64,000 nt of DNA from Amycolatopsis echigonensis (lineage in GTDB: Bacteria; Actinomycetota; Actinomycetes; Mycobacteriales; Pseudonocardiaceae), in assembly GCF_014174495.1 (NCBI RefSeq), contig NZ_JACJHR010000002.1, positions 62,001 to 126,000 on the forward strand, in the 5' to 3' direction. Both the position numbers and the translations under genes were made by a program. This document shows, piece after piece, positions 17,218 through 25,979 of this stretch. The notes below the pieces were generated by a model that was not told the DNA's origin, did no database searches, and saw only the letters and a program-made list of their open reading frames with translations. Position 1 is the first letter of the stretch; each line of letters opens with the position of its first letter.

Positions 17218-18771
17218 ATGAGTCCGGTGAGCCGCGCGCGCAAGAAGAGTTCCCTACCCGCCGCCCCCAGCGTCAACGGTCTGTTCAAGGACGTGCTGCG
17301 GGACTTCTCCGCGGTCGCGGCCGAGCCCGGTCCGTTCGACATCGACCTGCTCGCTTCCGAGGTCGTCGGGCAGTGGCGGGACGTCGTCGTGGAGGACGAA
17401 CCGGAAAACCAGCTCGGCCTTGAGCTGATCGCCTTCGCGCAGCGCAAGATCACGCCCGGCGCGGCGGCGCTGCTGGCCGCGCTGAAGGTGCTGGCCGAAT
17501 CCGAAGAGGAGCGTTCGGCGGCGGCCGAGGCGCTCGGCGTCGTGCTCGGCCGGGGCATTCCGGAGCCGGAGTGGGCCGCCGAGGTCGGACAGGTCAGCGT
17601 CGGCGAATGCTGGCGCACCGGGGACGTCTACGGCGACGAGTCGTCGCTGCTCTGCGTCTTTTCCCGCGGCGACCACTCGCTCGGCCTGCTCGCGCTGCTG
17701 GACTTCACCGAGGGCGGCCGGGTGCGCGACCTGGTGGTCATCGAGGAGCCGCACGAGGTGCTCGCCGAAATGCGCTCGCAGGTCGAGGAGGACGGCGAGC
17801 TGGTCGTGCTGGAAAAGATCGAGCCCGCCGACGCGCACCGGCTGCTGGTGTCCGGGATCGAGGCCACGGACGCGCTGGACGAGCCGGACGTCGGCGAGGA
17901 CTACCCGCGGTTCCATGCCATCGCGCTGACCTGGGCGCGTTCGCTGCCGGAGCCTTCCGCCGCCGCCCCGGTGGCGGAATGGACCGCCGCGCAGCGCGAG
18001 GAAGCCGTCACGCGATTCCTCGCCGACACGAACCTGCCGGACGCCGACGCGGCCCGCGAAATCGCCGCCCTGCTGGTCGACCACGGCTGCCGGGTCGAAC
18101 CGGCGAACCCGCTGCGCGTCGGTCCGGAGAAGCTGGCGCGGTTCCTCGAATCCTTGCTGGACGGCGAGTACGAACTGGAAGACGAGGACGCCGTCGCGCC
18201 GGTCGTGCTGTCCTGGGCCAGCTGGACCGCCGCTCGCGCCGGACTGTCCGAGGTCGCCACGGCCGCGCTGCTGGAAGAGGTCACCGAATACCTCGGCGAG
18301 TACCTCTCGGACGACGACGAGGACGAGGACTTCAGCGACTACCTCGACGGCACCGAATCCGCCGACGAGGCACTGGAAGTGGTGGCCCGCCGCCGTTTCG
18401 CGGTGCCCGAACTGTCCACAGTGATCGGTGACGAAGAACTGACCGACCTGGACCCTGGCGACCCGGAACAGCGCCGGCTGCTGGTGATCGGCGCGCACCC
18501 GGAGTACCACGAATCGTTGGCCGCCGAGGAATTCGACGGCGCGGACGGCCTCCGCCTCGCCCTCGAGACGTCCATTGTGGACCAACTGTGGGACGACGAA
18601 CCCGCCGAGGTGTGGACCGCCGCGCAGAACCTGTTGCGGCAGGACCTTTCCCGCGATGACGTCCTCGACCGGCTCGTAACCGTCCTCGAAGGCCAGTTGA
18701 CCGAGACCGAGGAAGAAGACCAGCTGGACTACGACCTGGACGCCTACCGCGCCGCCCTGGCCGAGATCTAG
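17218..18771 (+). CDS. Large acidic cytoplasmic protein of unknown function
   Basis: 517 residues from ATG 17218 (ATG 17209 is in frame). No signal peptide or membrane segment. After a basic N-terminal patch (SRARKKSS) the protein is strongly acidic, with a central run of Asp/Glu (DDDEDEDFSDYLDG, about 367-380) and helical segments. The N-terminal third (LFKDVLRDFSAVAAEPGPFD, then VGQWRDVVVEDEPENQ) and CVFSRGDHSLGLLALLDF look like a conserved domain, but I cannot name it. Its stop codon overlaps that of the opposing gene by sharing CTAG at 18768-18771. Confidence 0.8.
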   Translation: MSPVSRARKKSSLPAAPSVNGLFKDVLRDFSAVAAEPGPFDIDLLASEVVGQWRDVVVEDEPENQLGLELIAFAQRKITPGAAALLAALKVLAESEEERSAAAEALGVVLGRGIPEPEWAAEVGQVSVGECWRTGDVYGDESSLLCVFSRGDHSLGLLALLDFTEGGRVRDLVVIEEPHEVLAEMRSQVEEDGELVVLEKIEPADAHRLLVSGIEATDALDEPDVGEDYPRFHAIALTWARSLPEPSAAAPVAEWTAAQREEAVTRFLADTNLPDADAAREIAALLVDHGCRVEPANPLRVGPEKLARFLESLLDGEYELEDEDAVAPVVLSWASWTAARAGLSEVATAALLEEVTEYLGEYLSDDDEDEDFSDYLDGTESADEALEVVARRRFAVPELSTVIGDEELTDLDPGDPEQRRLLVIGAHPEYHESLAAEEFDGADGLRLALETSIVDQLWDDEPAEVWTAAQNLLRQDLSRDDVLDRLVTVLEGQLTETEEEDQLDYDLDAYRAALAEI

Positions 18772-19646
18772 CCCTTCGGAAGCGCGATCCGGGCCGACCG
18801 GATCTCCGCGAGCAACCGGGTCTTGCGGCGGTGGACGTTCACCAGCTCGGCGACGTAGCCGGTGAACTCCTCCGCCGTGCCCGCTTGTTTGTGCAGGGTG
18901 CGCAGTTTTTTGAGGCACTGCGCCGCTTCCCGGTACGCGCTGGCTTCTTTTTGGGCGATCAACCGCTCGATCCGCTCGCGGTACTCCGGAATGGACTCTT
19001 CTTCTTTCGGCGGTGCCTCTTTCCGCTGTGGCTTCTCCGCCCTTGGTTTCGCTGCCCTTGGTTTCTCTGCCCGCTGGGGAGTCAGCACCCGCGCCGCGTA
19101 CGCGATCGCCTCGCTGTGCCGTCCCGCCGCCCGCAGCACCCGGACGATCTTGAGACTGACGTCCACCCGCGGCGGCTTGGCCGCGAGAATGGCGACCAGC
19201 CCGTCCACGTCTCCGCTGGCCTCCGCGATCTCCTCCTGCAGCCGCTCCGCGATCGCGAGCTTCTCCTCGACCGGCTTTCCGCGCAGCACTTCGTCCACAA
19301 TGGACTTCATCCGCGCGAGCCCGGCGTCCCCGAGCGCCGCCGCGAAATCGGCCACCGCGACCGCCCGCCCGCTGAACGCCGCCTCCAGCACCCAGTCCGC
19401 GAGCTGCTCCGGATCCGGCGGCCGAGCCGCACAAGCCCGCGCGTACAACGTGACCGCCTGGTCAAGCCGCACCTCGAGGTCCGCGGCGAGGTCGCCGTGC
19501 TGCTCGAGCATGCCCACGATGTCGTCCACCACGCGCCGGGCAAGCGGCGCGAGGTCAGCGCGGCTTCCGGCGTCGAGCAGCCGCCGCACAGTATCGAGAA
19601 CCGCACCGATTTTGGCGGTGTACTCGACCGGGTCGGGGACGCTCAC
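18768..19646 (-). CDS. Helical repeat protein, possibly DUF6880-like
   Basis: 292 residues from GTG 19646 (VSVPDPVEYTAKIG); the frame stays open upstream without conserved-looking sequence. All helical: VLDTVRRLLDAGSRADLAPL, then DDIVGMLEQHGDLAADL, then LADWVLEAAFSG and ALGDAGLARMKSIVDEV. This pattern resembles the helical repeats that follow SWIM zinc fingers in actinobacterial proteins (DUF6880-like), but no zinc finger is present. A Lys/Glu/Pro-rich linker (about 190-215) separates it from a C-terminal helical part (REAAQCLKKLRTLHKQAG). Function unknown. It converges on the acidic protein gene with a 4-base stop overlap. Confidence 0.7.
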   Translation of the reverse strand: MSVPDPVEYTAKIGAVLDTVRRLLDAGSRADLAPLARRVVDDIVGMLEQHGDLAADLEVRLDQAVTLYARACAARPPDPEQLADWVLEAAFSGRAVAVADFAAALGDAGLARMKSIVDEVLRGKPVEEKLAIAERLQEEIAEASGDVDGLVAILAAKPPRVDVSLKIVRVLRAAGRHSEAIAYAARVLTPQRAEKPRAAKPRAEKPQRKEAPPKEEESIPEYRERIERLIAQKEASAYREAAQCLKKLRTLHKQAGTAEEFTGYVAELVNVHRRKTRLLAEIRSARIALPKG

Positions 19647-19754
19647 GCGAACAGTCTGCCGTATGGCCCGTGACCGGCGTGTGGGCCAACGGCGTACTCT
19701 TTTCGGCCCAACCCGGACACCCCAGGTGAGCACTGCGCGTGATAATCAGGTCCA

Positions 19755-20075
19755 GTGACCCTAGACGACCTCACCCAGCGCCTCCGCGACTTCGCCGCCG
19801 CCCGGGACTGGGAACCGTTTCACACCCCGAAAAACCTGACCATGGCCCTGTCCGGCGAAGTGGGCGAGCTGATCTCCCTGTTCCAGTGGCTGACCCCGGA
19901 GGAAGCCGCGAACTGGCGCGCCGACCCGGCCCGGGAGTTCAACGTCCACGACGAAATCGCCGACGTGATGCTGTACCTGGTCCGGCTGGCGGACGTACTG
20001 GGAATCGACCTGCTGGAAGCGGCGAACGCGAAGGTGGACCGGAACGAGAAGAGGTTCCCTCCGCTAGCCCGCTGA
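19755..20075 (+). CDS. MazG-like nucleotide pyrophosphohydrolase
   Basis: 106 residues, a single short MazG-fold domain. The metal-binding signatures EVGEL (35-39) and DEIADV (66-71) correspond to the ExxE and ExxD motifs of the all-alpha NTP pyrophosphohydrolases. The DWEPFHTPKNL N-terminus resembles the RS21-C6/dCTPase-type subgroup, so a house-cleaning role on non-canonical or pyrimidine dNTPs is likely. The last 12 bases overlap the end of the convergent exonuclease-like gene. Confidence 0.88.
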   Translation: MTLDDLTQRLRDFAAARDWEPFHTPKNLTMALSGEVGELISLFQWLTPEEAANWRADPAREFNVHDEIADVMLYLVRLADVLGIDLLEAANAKVDRNEKRFPPLAR

Positions 20076-21482
20076 ACCAGCCGCGAGCCGCTTCGTCTCG
20101 TCGAGATACCAGCCGCCGACCAGCGCACCGACCGCGAAAACGGCCAGCACGATCCCCGGCCCGACTCCGGCGCCGCCGAACATCGCGGCGACCGTGAGGA
20201 CCATCAGGACCAACCCGAGACCGATCAGCACCCGCCCGACCAGCCGGCCGCCGCCCGATGGTGCTTTCTGGTGCTTCGGCTGCGGGACCGGCGCGCGCTC
20301 GAAGCCGAGCACTACCGGAGCCTCGTCCAGCCGCGCGACGTGCGCACCGAGCTCGAGCGCCCGGGAAAGCCGCGGTTCGGACTCGCGCACCCCCGAGTCG
20401 TACACCAGGTGCGTGACCGAACCCGTCAGGTTCTTCGCGAGCTGAAACCCCGCCGAAAGCACCCGCGCCCGCAGTTGGTCCGCGCCCGCCGTCTTGCCGA
20501 GCACCAGGACCCGCGTCGGCTTGTTTCCGTTGGCGGTGACCTTGAGGTCCACCGCCACCTCCAGCGCCCCGAGCGCGTCCGCGACCTGACGCAGCTCGCG
20601 GTATTCGACGGAAGTCACCACCCCGTCGTCCTCGACGACCCGGCGCAGCTCAGCGACGAAGCCCGTGTGCATCCGCTGCACCTCCGCCGCCGCCATGCCA
20701 GCTTCGGCAGCGAGGTCGGCGAGCGCCCAAACCTCCTCGTCGGTCAGGAAGTGGTCGCCGACCGCTTCGGCGAGCAGATCGAGGTAAGCCTGCGCGACCG
20801 GCCCGCCGTCTCCCGCGGAAACCCGGTCGACCGCCTCGGCCATCCAGCCCTTCTCCGCACCGGCCACCGTCCGGCGCACGGCTGCCGCGCCGGAGGCATA
20901 CCGCGGCAGTTCGGGAAACCGCACGGGCTGTGCCAGCCGCAACCCGTGCGTACCGACGAGAGCGATCATCGCCCGCGCGCACGCCCGCGCGGCCGGTTCG
21001 GCGAGATAACCGGGGAAGTCCTCGATGCCGAAAGCACGCGCGATGGTGGAGAGCCGGTAGTTGGGCAGCGGAAACGCCGCCTGCACGGTGTCCTTGAGCG
21101 AGATCCCCGGCAAGCGGGGCAGCCGGACGCCTAACTGGCTGACCTCAGCGACAAGCCCTTCCACCAACGACAGATCGTGCGCGACGACAACCGCTCCCCG
21201 GCACAGCTCGAACAACCGTCCGAGGATTTCTCCCAAGGCCGGTGCGCCAGCCAGTTCCGCCGCGGTGATGCGGTGCGGGTTGCCGCGGTTCGCGTCAGCG
21301 GCGACGACCGTCGCGAACTCGCCGAGGAACGTCCCGTCCCCGCGAAACCGGATCGCGGCGACCTCCAGCACGCGGCCGCTGTGCAGTCCGGTCGTCTTCA
21401 CGTCGAGCGCGGTGAATTCCGTGCCGCTCGCGGGCACCTGCCCAGTCGAGGACAGGGACAGTCGTTCGATCAGCTCGGCCAT
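20064..21482 (-). CDS. Degenerate DEDDh exonuclease / TerB-like / BRCT membrane protein
   Basis: 472 residues from ATG 21482. Order: an exonuclease (DnaQ-like) domain about 20-185, a TerB-like helical domain about 215-315, a BRCT domain about 320-395 (TRVLVLGKTAGADQLRARV, then LTGSVTHLVYDSG), then two C-terminal membrane segments (about 420-465). The catalytic signature looks lost: ExoI is ALDVKTTGL where a D-x-E is expected, ExoII is AHDLSLVEG, and the ExoIII H-x-A-x-x-D is replaced by GYLAEPAA. It may therefore bind rather than cut nucleic acid. It converges with the MazG-like gene, overlapping by 12 bases. Confidence 0.8.
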   Translation of the reverse strand: MAELIERLSLSSTGQVPASGTEFTALDVKTTGLHSGRVLEVAAIRFRGDGTFLGEFATVVAADANRGNPHRITAAELAGAPALGEILGRLFELCRGAVVVAHDLSLVEGLVAEVSQLGVRLPRLPGISLKDTVQAAFPLPNYRLSTIARAFGIEDFPGYLAEPAARACARAMIALVGTHGLRLAQPVRFPELPRYASGAAAVRRTVAGAEKGWMAEAVDRVSAGDGGPVAQAYLDLLAEAVGDHFLTDEEVWALADLAAEAGMAAAEVQRMHTGFVAELRRVVEDDGVVTSVEYRELRQVADALGALEVAVDLKVTANGNKPTRVLVLGKTAGADQLRARVLSAGFQLAKNLTGSVTHLVYDSGVRESEPRLSRALELGAHVARLDEAPVVLGFERAPVPQPKHQKAPSGGGRLVGRVLIGLGLVLMVLTVAAMFGGAGVGPGIVLAVFAVGALVGGWYLDETKRLAAGSAG

Positions 21483-21685
21483 CGTGGATGCGCTTTCTCC
21501 TGGACAGTTCCCCTGACCATCGCGAGAAGCCGGCGAATCGTCACAGGCGGGACGGAAAACGCTGTCTTTGTGACGCATCCGTGACTTGTTCTTCGCTCGC
21601 GGCAATCTGGATGCCCTGGCGCGTAACACTGAACGCCGCTTTTGCGAACACCATTCGGCACCCGCCTCAGGAAGAGGAATTCCGA

Positions 21686-22501
21686 ATGCACTCCACGCCC
21701 GCGCCGCCGTCGCGCCCCAAGCTGAAATTCCCGACCTGGCTGACGGTCGTCCTGAGCGTCTTCGCGGTTCTCTTCATTCTGGGCGCGGTGTTCGGAAAAC
21801 CGGCACCGACGCCGGAGCCGGTCGCCGCACCGGTCGCTCCGCCTTCGAGTCCGGTGACCACATCAGCCACTCCCGCGCCGGTGACCTACACCGTGGACAA
21901 AATCACCGATGCCGCCAACGTCGAGCTGACCGGTTCCGACGGCAGTCATCGCACGGTGCGCATCCTCGGTCTCGAAGTACCGACCGGAAACAACTGCTAC
22001 GCGAGTGAAACCGCGATTTGGGCTAACAACAAGCTTGCTGGCGCGGCCGTGAAGATCACGACGGACACCACGGACGGCGTCGCACTCGCACTGAGCGACG
22101 GCACCGATTACGCGACCGCGACGCTCTCCGCCGGGTATGCCCGCCTCGCCTCCAACGTCATCTCCGACTCGCTGCGCAACGCGGCAAACGCGGCCCAGCA
22201 GGCCGCGACGGGTCTGTGGGCGGAACCCTGCAAAGGCATGATCACGGCACCGGCACCGGTGCCTACTCCGACTCCTACTCCGGTACAGGAGACTTCCGCT
22301 CCGCCGCCAGCACCGCGCACCTCTGAACAAGCCGCCCCGCCGCCGGTCGAGGACACGCCGGAACCTGAACAGCCGAGCGCTGTGTATTACAAGAACTGTG
22401 CGGCCGCGAAAGCCGCCGGGGTGACGCCGCTCCACCGCGGCGACCCGGGTTACCGCCCAGCGTTGGACCGCGACGGCGACGGGGTGGCCTGCGAGCGGTA
22501 G
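21686..22501 (+). CDS. Membrane-anchored SNase-like protein with C-terminal excalibur domain
   Basis: 271 residues from ATG 21686 behind GAAGAGGA. One N-terminal membrane segment (about 16-38) is followed by a Pro-rich stretch, then a beta-rich region resembling a staphylococcal nuclease fold (about 70-180: VRILGLEVPTGNNC, then ATATLSAGYARLA). The expected nuclease catalytic Asp/Arg/Glu set is not evident. After a Pro/Thr-rich linker comes an excalibur domain (about 235-271: YYKNCAAAKAAG and DRDGDGVACE), a Ca-binding D-x-D-x-D-G-x-x-C module. Excalibur is often fused to secreted nucleases. It should face outside the membrane. Confidence 0.8.
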   Translation: MHSTPAPPSRPKLKFPTWLTVVLSVFAVLFILGAVFGKPAPTPEPVAAPVAPPSSPVTTSATPAPVTYTVDKITDAANVELTGSDGSHRTVRILGLEVPTGNNCYASETAIWANNKLAGAAVKITTDTTDGVALALSDGTDYATATLSAGYARLASNVISDSLRNAANAAQQAATGLWAEPCKGMITAPAPVPTPTPTPVQETSAPPPAPRTSEQAAPPPVEDTPEPEQPSAVYYKNCAAAKAAGVTPLHRGDPGYRPALDRDGDGVACER

Positions 22502-22562
22502 CTCCTGGTGTCGTGCGGCACCACCGGCAGACGAACCGCCGCACGCCCCGTAACCTGGAGAT

Positions 22563-23189
22563 ATGCCGATTCAGGTGCTGCTTGTAGACGACCACGAACT
22601 CGTCCGGCGGGGCCTGCGCGACCTGCTCAGCGACGAGGCCGACCTGGAGGTGGTCGCCGAGGCCGGGAGCGTCGAAGAGGCTCTCGCGGTGGCCATGCAT
22701 GTCGAGCCGGACGTCGCGGTCGTGGATGTGCGGCTCGGTGACGGTGACGGGATCACGCTCTGCCGCGAGCTGCGGTCCAAGCCGAATCCGCCGGCCTGCC
22801 TCATGCTCACCGCGTTCGACGACGAGGAAGCGATGGTCGGCGCGATCATGGCGGGCGCTTCGGGTTACCTGCTCAAGCAGGTTCGCGGCCAGGACGTGGT
22901 GAACGCGGTCCGCGAGGTCGCCGCCGGTCGGTCGCTGCTCGACCCGGTCAGCACCGCGCGGGTGCTCGACAAGCTGCGCCACCCGCCGACCGACGAGCTG
23001 GCCACCCTGACCGATCGGGAACGTGACGTCCTGGAGCTGATCGGACAGGGGCTGTCGAACCGCGAGATCGCCGAACGTCTTTTCCTCGCCGAGAAGACGG
23101 TGAAGAACTACGTGACGTCCGTGCTCGCGAAGCTCGGCATGCAGCGCCGCACCCAGGCCGCGGCGTGGATTGCCCGGCGCGGCAAGTGA
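22563..23189 (+). CDS. NarL/LuxR-family response regulator, DevR/DosR-like
   Basis: 208 residues. Receiver domain about 1-120, with the acidic pair DDHE and the phospho-acceptor Asp55 in VAVVDVRLGDG; the LuxR helix-turn-helix is about 145-205 (LTDRERDVLELIGQGLSNRE, then AEKTVKNYVTSVLAKLGM, then RRTQA). VRRGLRDLL, AGSVEEAL and the C-terminal KLGMQRRTQAA closely resemble mycobacterial DosR, the hypoxia/NO/CO response regulator. No kinase is adjacent; a GAF-type DosS-like kinase lies about 3.7 kb downstream on the other strand (26903-28084) and is the natural candidate partner. Confidence 0.85.
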   Translation: MPIQVLLVDDHELVRRGLRDLLSDEADLEVVAEAGSVEEALAVAMHVEPDVAVVDVRLGDGDGITLCRELRSKPNPPACLMLTAFDDEEAMVGAIMAGASGYLLKQVRGQDVVNAVREVAAGRSLLDPVSTARVLDKLRHPPTDELATLTDRERDVLELIGQGLSNREIAERLFLAEKTVKNYVTSVLAKLGMQRRTQAAAWIARRGK

Positions 23190-23190
23190 A

Positions 23191-24147
23191 TCAGCTGCCC
23201 GCGACGGCGCGACCGTAGCGTTCGGACAGCAACCGCAGCCTAGGGATCAGCTCCGGCGGCGATTCGACGGTGAAGTCCATCATCAACATTCCAATGTAGA
23301 CGGCCACGGTGTCCAAACTGTCCGCGCCGGTAACGAGCACGCAGTGGTTCTCGTCAATGGGTTCGACGACGCCGACGGTCGGATTGATCCGTGCCAGCAC
23401 CTTCTCCGCCGGGGCGTCGATGCGCAGGCGCGCGTGCACCAGCCAGCCGCTCGCCGCGATCGTGCGCATCGCGAAGGCGGTGTAATCCCCGCCGGGCAAG
23501 GGATTCGGCTCGAACCGGCGACGGCTCGGCATCCGCGGCCGCATCAGGTCGACGCGGTAGGTCGCCCAAGTGCCGTCCTGCGGGTCGCGGGCGACCAGGT
23601 ACCACCGCCGTTGCCAGCTGAGCAATCGGTACGGCTCAACCAGCCGCAGTTCGTCCGCGTAGTCGAACCGGAGCCATTCGACGTGCCGGATGGCCCGCGC
23701 GACCTCCTGCAGCACGGCCCCGTCGACCTCCGGATCGGGCGCGTCGGTGCCGGTGTTCTCCGGGCCGCGGTCGATCGTCGACCGCAGGGCGTCGACCGTC
23801 GGACGCAGCCTGGACGGCAGGACCTGCTCGAGTTTCGCGAGCGCCCGTGTGCCTGCTTCCTCGATCCCGGAAATGCCCGCGGCGGCCCGCAGCCCGACCG
23901 TGACGGCCACCGCCTCCTCGTCGTCCAGCAGGAGCGGCGGCAGCTTTCCGCCCGAGCCGAGCCGGTAGCCGCCGACGTTCCCGCGCGTCGCCTCGACGGG
24001 ATAGCCCAGGTCACGCAGCCGTTCGACGTCGTTCCGGATCGTCCGGTCCGAGACGCCCAGTCGCTCCGACAGCTCCCTGCCGCTCCGCCCGGCGGCGGAC
24101 TGGAGGAGGGCGAGAAGTGCCAGCAACCGCGCCGTTGGATCGGCCAT
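23191..24147 (-). CDS. YafY/PafC-like HTH-WYL transcriptional regulator
   Basis: 318 residues. N-terminal HTH_11 about 1-60 (LLALLQSAAGRSGRELSERL, then GVSDRTIRNDVERLRDLGYP), followed by GGYRLGSGGKLPPLLLDDEE and a WYL ligand/effector domain about 150-240 (RFDYADELRLVEPYRLLSWQ, then RRWYLVARD) and a C-terminal WCX-like region. WYL regulators bind small ligands or nucleic acid and are repressors or activators. It diverges from the epoxide hydrolase gene over 59 bases that contain a nested inverted repeat at 24162-24188, the probable operator for both genes. It converges with the response regulator gene with no terminator between. Confidence 0.88.
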   Translation of the reverse strand: MADPTARLLALLALLQSAAGRSGRELSERLGVSDRTIRNDVERLRDLGYPVEATRGNVGGYRLGSGGKLPPLLLDDEEAVAVTVGLRAAAGISGIEEAGTRALAKLEQVLPSRLRPTVDALRSTIDRGPENTGTDAPDPEVDGAVLQEVARAIRHVEWLRFDYADELRLVEPYRLLSWQRRWYLVARDPQDGTWATYRVDLMRPRMPSRRRFEPNPLPGGDYTAFAMRTIAASGWLVHARLRIDAPAEKVLARINPTVGVVEPIDENHCVLVTGADSLDTVAVYIGMLMMDFTVESPPELIPRLRLLSERYGRAVAGS

Positions 24148-24161
24148 CGAAACTCCTTGTT

Positions 24162-24188
24162 CTATTAGGAACTGATCCTACCTAATAG
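24162..24188. promoter_or_regulatory. Nested inverted repeat, probable WYL-regulator operator
   Basis: CTATTAGG at 24162-24169 pairs exactly with CCTAATAG at 24181-24188; inside it TAGGA (24166-24170) pairs with TCCTA (24176-24180) around ACTGA. It occupies nearly half of the 59-base gap between two divergent genes, the expected place for an autoregulated operator. The A/T-rich TTAGG...CCTAA ends recall iron boxes, but the spacing is 11 rather than 9. Confidence 0.7.
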
Positions 24189-24206
24189 CCTCCTAGTGTT
24201 CTTCTC

Positions 24207-25340
24207 ATGACGAACGCTTCCCTCGCCCTCCGCCCTTTCACTGTCCAGATCACCGACGCCGAACTCGCGGACCTGCACGACCGCCTCGCCCGCACCCGCC
24301 TGCCGCAGCCTTCGCCGACCGACGACTGGGACGCCGGCACCCCGAACGCCTACCTGCGGACGGCGCTCGAAGCGTGGCGGACCTTCGACTGGCGCGCCGC
24401 CGAAGCGCGGATCAACTCCGTCCCGCACTTCACCACCGAGATCGACGGCCAGACGTTCCACTTCGTCCACGTCCGCTCCGCTCATCCCGGCGCGACGCCG
24501 CTGCTGCTCGCGCACACCTACCCCGGCTCGTCGGTCGATTACCTGGACCTGATCGACCGCCTCGTCGACCCGGTCGCTCACGGCGGCCGCGCCGAGGACG
24601 CCTTCGACGTCGTCATCCCCGACGCGCCCGGCTACGGCTTCTCCCAGCCCGTCGCCGAAGCGGGCTGGACAGTCGCCCGCGTCGCCGCCGCGTACGACCG
24701 GCTGATGCGCGGTCTCGGGTACGAGAGCTACGGAATCCACGGCTCGGACAACGGCGCGATGGTCGCCAGGGAACTCGGCCTGCTGAACCCGGACGGTTTC
24801 CTCGGCCTGCACGTCCTGCAGCTGTTCTCGTTCCCCTCCGGCGACCCGGCCGAATTCGAGCGTCTCGAACCGGCCGACCACGCCGGCCTCGCGCACATGC
24901 AATGGTTTCAGTCAGTCGGCGGCTACAACACGATGAACGCCTCGCGCCCGCAGACGGTTTCCGTCGGCCTCAGTGACTCCCCGATCGGATTACTCGCCTA
25001 CAGCGAGCTGTTCAACTCCTTCGGCAACGGGACTTCCCTGGTGCCGCTGGAAACGATCCTGCTGGAGGTGAGCGTGAACTGGTTCGCCAACACCGCTTCC
25101 GGGATGAACCGCAGCTACCTGGAGAACGCCCGCGCACAGGCCGAGCCGCGGGTGAGCGACGCGCGCACCGGCGTGGCGGTGTTCAAGGACGACTTCCAGA
25201 CCATCAAGACCTTCGCCGAACGCGACAACACGAACATCGTGCACTGGAGCCGTTTCGAGGAAGGCGGTCACTTCGCGGCGATGGAACGCCCCGACCTCCT
25301 CGCCGGCGACATTCGCGCTTTCTTCGCTAACCGCGACTGA
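24207..25340 (+). CDS. Epoxide hydrolase (EHN-type alpha/beta hydrolase)
   Basis: 377 residues. The N-terminal EHN domain (about 5-110: ITDAELADLHDRLARTRLP) precedes an alpha/beta-hydrolase core with the oxyanion-hole motif HTYPGSSVDY (usually HGWPGS), the nucleophile Asp in YGIHGSDNGAMVARE, and the catalytic His in EEGGHFAAMERPD. Family members open epoxides to diols, as in juvenile-hormone-type and xenobiotic epoxides. In place of the usual HGGDWGA there is HGSDNGA, so one residue of the nucleophile elbow differs. It is divergent from and probably controlled by the WYL regulator; a terminator follows. Confidence 0.85.
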   Translation: MTNASLALRPFTVQITDAELADLHDRLARTRLPQPSPTDDWDAGTPNAYLRTALEAWRTFDWRAAEARINSVPHFTTEIDGQTFHFVHVRSAHPGATPLLLAHTYPGSSVDYLDLIDRLVDPVAHGGRAEDAFDVVIPDAPGYGFSQPVAEAGWTVARVAAAYDRLMRGLGYESYGIHGSDNGAMVARELGLLNPDGFLGLHVLQLFSFPSGDPAEFERLEPADHAGLAHMQWFQSVGGYNTMNASRPQTVSVGLSDSPIGLLAYSELFNSFGNGTSLVPLETILLEVSVNWFANTASGMNRSYLENARAQAEPRVSDARTGVAVFKDDFQTIKTFAERDNTNIVHWSRFEEGGHFAAMERPDLLAGDIRAFFANRD

Positions 25341-25363
25341 CCCCTGCTGATTCCGTGCTCAAA

Positions 25364-25389
25364 CCCCGTCCGCGTTGCTGCGGACGGGG
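25364..25389 (+). terminator. Hairpin terminator after the epoxide hydrolase gene
   Basis: Perfect 10-bp stem CCCCGTCCGC / GCGGACGGGG around a 6-base loop GTTGCT, 23 bases after the stop codon and followed by TTCTC. This is the last clear signal before the 1.5-kb gene-free stretch. Confidence 0.85.
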
Positions 25390-25979
25390 TTCTCGCCGTC
25401 CAAGACGAAGCTGAGGGTAGCCGACTGCCGTGCATTGATTGACCCCATTGAGTGCCGAATAGATGTTCGATTTGTCGATACCATGGGAACGGTTCGGCGG
25501 CAGGGCGGGAGAATTCGAGGAAGGAGCGTGTTCGATGACTCGTGAAGGCTGAATCCCTTGGTGCGCGGCGTGTTCACAGCGGTGGGTTCACAGCGGCGCG
25601 AGGTTGATACAGCGTGTTTGCTGTGAGCGATTCAGGATTCAGGACAACGCAGAGGCCTTCACTGCGATCCGAGGCGGCGGATTCGATACGACCGGTTGCT
25701 GATTCGAGGCGGCGTGCCCCGAAATGGCACTAGACCGACGTGGCGATGCGCCCGGCGCTAGGTTGCCGCAACGCGGGGTCGACAACCCGGTGCAGGGCTA
25801 CGCAGTGAAGGGCTACGCGCGCGGCTGACGTGGCGAATCCGGTGCGATAGCAGCTCGATGCGATGTGGTCACCGCGACGTACGCGCGCGGCGCGGTGACT
25901 GCCACTTCGGACTCGGAACCGACTGCGCTATTGCGTTGCGGGCCATGGCAATGCGGCTAATGCGGGCTGCGCGAGACGA
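25390..25979. other. Gene-free stretch, no convincing coding or RNA signal
   Basis: About 590 bases with no frame that shows actinobacterial codon bias, a credible ribosome binding site or recognisable protein. Base composition drifts below the surroundings and contains short AT-richer patches. It leads directly into the repeat tract at 25980. I see no tRNA, integrase remnant or clear hairpin here. Confidence 0.6.

Noticed and set aside
24162..24188. Iron box in the WYL/epoxide-hydrolase gap
   Set aside because: TTAGG and CCTAA are present but separated by 11 bases rather than the usual 9, and the flanks fit a local regulator operator better.
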